Shown here: positions 60,729 to 64,000 of the stretch, one piece after another
How positions within the stretch are numbered: position 1 is the first letter of the stretch
Layout of the letters: the number at the start of each line of letters is the position of its first letter
DNA from: Oscarella lobularis
Taxonomy: Eukaryota > Porifera > Homoscleromorpha > Homosclerophorida > Oscarellidae
NCBI RefSeq assembly: GCF_947507565.1
Contig: NC_089186.1
Location: forward strand, 1,426,001 to 1,490,000
Length of the DNA: 64,000 nucleotides
Reading direction: 5' to 3'
Notes under the pieces: generated by a model
Told to the model about the DNA's origin: nothing
The model's input: only the letters and a program-made list of their open reading frames with translations
The model's database searches: none
Position numbers and translations under genes: made by a program

Positions 60729-63700
60729 TTACGCATTGTACGCTTTTTGAAGCACCTCGTACGCTGACTGAGACACTTCCAAAGCATCACCCACACTTCC
60801 CGTAACTGATTCGCTATTCTCTTTGGTAACCAACAGCGCGTCGTCAGGCTGAGAGAGACGATTGGCTATTGCGTTGAAAGTGGGTCGTTTGTGATGATCA
60901 GGATTCCTGAGAACGTGATCGTTATTAATCGATTATTTAATAATGTTTACCAGCACTCAATCATGAGTTCATATATAGCGTAAGAACAGCCTGGAGGTGG
61001 AGGAAGACGATAGCCAGTTTCCAGTAGGTCAATAACGGCATTGTTCTTTTCTTGGCCGTAAGGACGTTTCCCAACAGTCCAGATTTCATAAAGAACGATA
61101 CCGTAACTCCAGACATCACTTGACGTCGAATACTTTCGAAAGCTGATTGCCTACAAAAACTTTTCCACTGGCCTGAGGAACGTAGTGACCCCGTTTACCT
61201 CAGGCGCGGTCCATCTGATGGGGATTTGTCCCCCTTTCGTGACGTAGTAACTGCCGTCGGACAAATCTCTTGATAAGCCAAAATCAGCAATCTAGCGAAC
61301 GAAACGAAAACGATGGCGTTCAGGAAATTGAGCAAACCTTGCAAACTAATTTTTCATCAAGTAGAACGTTACGAGCCGCCAGGTCCTTAATAAACACCAA
61401 TTTTGCAAACAGGCAAAACGTTAGAGACCTCCTATTATACCCTGTGAACAAAACATCGTTTTGCCAAGTATTCCATTCCGGCTGCTATGTCGCGAGCCAT
61501 CTGCAGAAATTGAGCAGGCAGATCCAAAGGCAACGTGTCCTCGTTTCTAGAACAATAGAAAGTTATACTTCTAGTTCGCGTAAATTGACAGATATACTTA
61601 CGCGATTGACTGCAAGTACTGCTTCAAATCACCCTTCGGCAAAATTTCCAAGACAACCATCAACTGCAATGAACAATGAACATGTACCGTATAGCAGTGG
61701 AACTCGCTGTGCGCTTCTACTCTACCGGTTTTCCAGTGAGAACGACTCCGTACATTACAAGGACATTTCGGTGGCTAAACTGGCCCATAATTGCAGCCTC
61801 TTGAAGAAACTTAACCTTGTTCTCCTTCGACTCTGACTTCAACGTTTTCACAGCCACCACAATAGGCGATTTAGAATCCTTTTTATAAGAATTAGGAAGA
61901 CACGCAGATAAATATCGTTCTGAATAAACCTTAGTCGTCCAGATGCCTTTCTCAACCGTTCCAAACTGACTAAGATAAAAAATGAGTGTAGAGCCAAGGT
62001 AACAGTGACTAACATATACTCTTTACCCAGTTCCTAGTACTTCTTCCAGTTGAATTGAAGACCTTTCCAAGACGCGGAATTTAGCAGCATTCAACTGATC
62101 ATACAATTTCTCTTCCGTTTTTGCCGGCTCCCAGTATACGCTTTCTTTTGCTTCATTGATTGGCTAAGAAATGACGAAAGAAATTATAAAAAAATACGGA
62201 ACAATTTGATCACACTTTATCCTGAGAAATGGCTTGTGACTGGGCTAAAGAGACAGGTACTTCGTACTGACCATCGTCCTGAATACTAGGATTCTGGCAA
62301 ATCTGAGCGGTTTCTGCAGTTTTTGCTTTAGAGTCAACCGGTTCACAATAGTCGGTAGACGGCTTGGACAACCTTTGAAAGGCGGAAGAATCGCGGTATT
62401 CATCTGACGGATAATTTCTATCGTCGTCGGGCGAGACAACAGCATAGATCGGTGAGGGCATTGTGGAAAGCTCCATAGCTACACAAGATGCCTAACTCAG
62501 AAAAGAGAACGGCGAAAAGTATCAGCCTACCTTGGTCTTTCAAATTGTAGCCACCGGACTTTCTTTTACCTCGACACGCAAACACGACGACGACGACAGC
62601 AATGGCAAGGACAAGCACTCCTATACCCACTCCTACTCCAACGTACAAACCACTACGGTCAGTCTTTCTTCCTGGCATTGGTGTCACACTGCTGGTTGGG
62701 ATTCGGTTAGAAGGTGAAGAAGTCACGGATGGCGTTGGGGACAGGCTGCTGGTTGACTGCGAAGCTGCCTGGCCTGTTGGCAAAGTGGAATCTGACGATT
62801 GCAATGCTGGGGAAACATCAGAAGTTGGCAACGACGACTGATTAATTGGCGTAGTCAACCTCGTGGGAGCAACAGTGCCAGATAAGACGGTAGCTGAAGA
62901 AGCAGCATTCGAAGCCATAGTTGTGGCAACGACCATCGCAGTCTTAGACGAAACAGGAGTCCCGGTAAAGAAAGTCGTTGTTGGAGAAACTATAGTGGCA
63001 GCAGCAGATTTAAGATTGATAGGCGAAGCCTCAGTTGTATAGACGGCAGACGAAGCTGCACGAAACATTGTCCCTGCAGCGGACGTACTTGCAGTCGTAG
63101 ATGAAACGATAGCTGCAGCAACTGTACCAAGTGTCAAAGTTGCAGACGGTGTAAGTGAAGGAGGACAGGTGCCGTTTCTCTCACCAGTAGGCGGAGAAGA
63201 CAATGGGGGTTGAGATGAGAAATTTGACGGCTCTAAATACATAAAAACGTCTGAGTTTCTTCCTGATTGATAATTGCTAAGCTGCTCACTTGGACAAAGG
63301 CAATACGACCACTCTTCCATAGTTCCATTGCCATTATTCTTCGTCGAGCACCACGGAATGCCTTTATCAAAAGAGGTGCACTCAAAAAACTTTTTTCCAT
63401 TGTAGGAGAATGGAAAAAGGCATTCGGTGTGGCCAGCATCTGATTTTACGTCACATACATACGTTACGGATGGAAAATCTACAAAAACATATTTTAATTA
63501 ATGTGCATACAAGGTTAGAATGGTAGACTATTACGATACCGCTTATGCACGTGTTGACAGAACAATTCACGGTTTCGTTAGCTGAACGATAACACCACGG
63601 CTTTGATCTTGTTTCAGGATCAGGATTTCGACAGTAGCTGTGATTGCCAAGTCCGGCTTCGGCGTATTGAGACACGGGAAACGTCTTAAATTCATTCCAC

Positions 63701-64000
63701 GACAAGCAATTGCTATCCGTACTTGATCCTCGATACCCGTACCCATTGTCCACAGTGCTGTAACAATTCACGTCTAAAGAACTCAGGAAATCGATATTAC
63801 AGCATAGAGCTACTGTACAGACAGTGGACCTACCCTCACACAGGTCTATATCACAGTAACTCCAACTTTCGCTCGTGCCGTTTGTGTAGCACCACGGCAT
63901 CGCTCGATTTATAGGATTACGACAATACGAATGATTGCCCAAACCCACTTCCGGATACAACTCAACCAAATTTGAGTACGTGCTCAGCTCTGACCAGTTG
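60729..64000 (-). CDS. G11: receptor tyrosine kinase, 5' end outside window
   Basis: C-terminal half of a type K receptor. Visible exons: kringle 1 from 63834 to the edge, kringle 2 63540-63773, FN2 63290-63478, stalk plus TM 62531-63232, juxtamembrane about 62220-62478, then kinase exons down to the stop at 60729. The TM reads [20 protein letters not shown]. The kinase has a Gly-rich loop with GQFGTV, VAVK, HRDLAARN, DFGLSRD and WTAPE; the C terminus ends KAYNA. Kringle 1 has SESWSYCDI where every other copy has an extra Cys (GGCLNW), so it keeps the standard six cysteines. The donor after the juxtamembrane exon is GT, while G2, G3, G5 and G8 use GC. The kinase half is closest to G8. Confidence 0.88.

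Noticed and set aside
1-64000. CRISPR arrays, tRNA, rRNA or bacterial operon features
   Set aside because: None was seen; spliced genes with metazoan extracellular domains make a bacterial origin untenable.

Overview
The window is animal (metazoan) nuclear DNA carrying one family of receptor genes. All eleven genes, two of them cut by the window edges, lie head to tail on the minus strand, so transcription runs from high to low coordinates. Introns are very short (mostly about 45-110 bases). Exons match single protein modules, and most ectodomain introns are phase 1. The domain set (SUEL-type lectin, laminin G, fibronectin III, kringle, fibronectin II, mucin stalk, tyrosine kinase) is metazoan. 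A compact genome with a large lineage-specific receptor kinase expansion suggests an early-branching animal such as a sponge; this is inference and I cannot name a species.

Shared architecture, N to C: signal peptide; SUEL/rhamnose-binding-lectin-like domain with 8 Cys; an FN3 domain that appears split by two laminin G domains; a second FN3; one or two kringles; one FN2; a Ser/Thr-rich mucin-like stalk; one transmembrane helix; cytoplasmic tail. Three tail types occur. Type K has a juxtamembrane region and a complete-looking tyrosine kinase. Type A has no kinase, with NPLY and several YxxL/I motifs. Type B has no kinase, with NPMY, YxxL/I motifs and a longer C terminus.

Layout, left to right (3' to 5' of transcription): G1 (1-3696, tail outside the window); G2 K (4036-10504); G3 K (10853-16322); a decayed receptor relic (about 16.8-17.5 kb); G4 A (18346-22673, with a nonsense codon); G5 K (23018-28759); a second copy of the relic (about 29.2-29.9 kb); G6 A (30696-35101); an acyl-CoA synthetase pseudogene fragment (about 36.0-36.4 kb); G7 B (36792-41349, with a frameshift); G8 K (41683-47958); decayed FN2/stalk relics (48.3-49.1 kb); G9 A (50143-54724); a shorter synthetase relic (55.2 kb); G10 B (55683-60378); G11 K (60729 to beyond the right edge). 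From G5 onward the order K-relic-A-B repeats about every 19 kb.

The same ectodomain is attached to different tails: G2 and G4 have nearly identical ectodomains, one with a kinase and one without, and G8 and G9 repeat this pattern. The edges of near-identical blocks fall inside the mucin-stalk exons, so the stalk repeats look like the recombination points that shuffle ectodomains and tails. Kinase-less members keep phosphotyrosine-type motifs and could serve as co-receptors, substrates or counter-regulators of the kinase members. This resembles the paired activating/inhibitory layout of immune or allorecognition receptor clusters, but that function is inference.

Exon limits were read by eye from splice sites and paralogue comparison. 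For G2 the 19 exons sum to 5502 bases, exactly 1834 codons including the stop, which supports the model.
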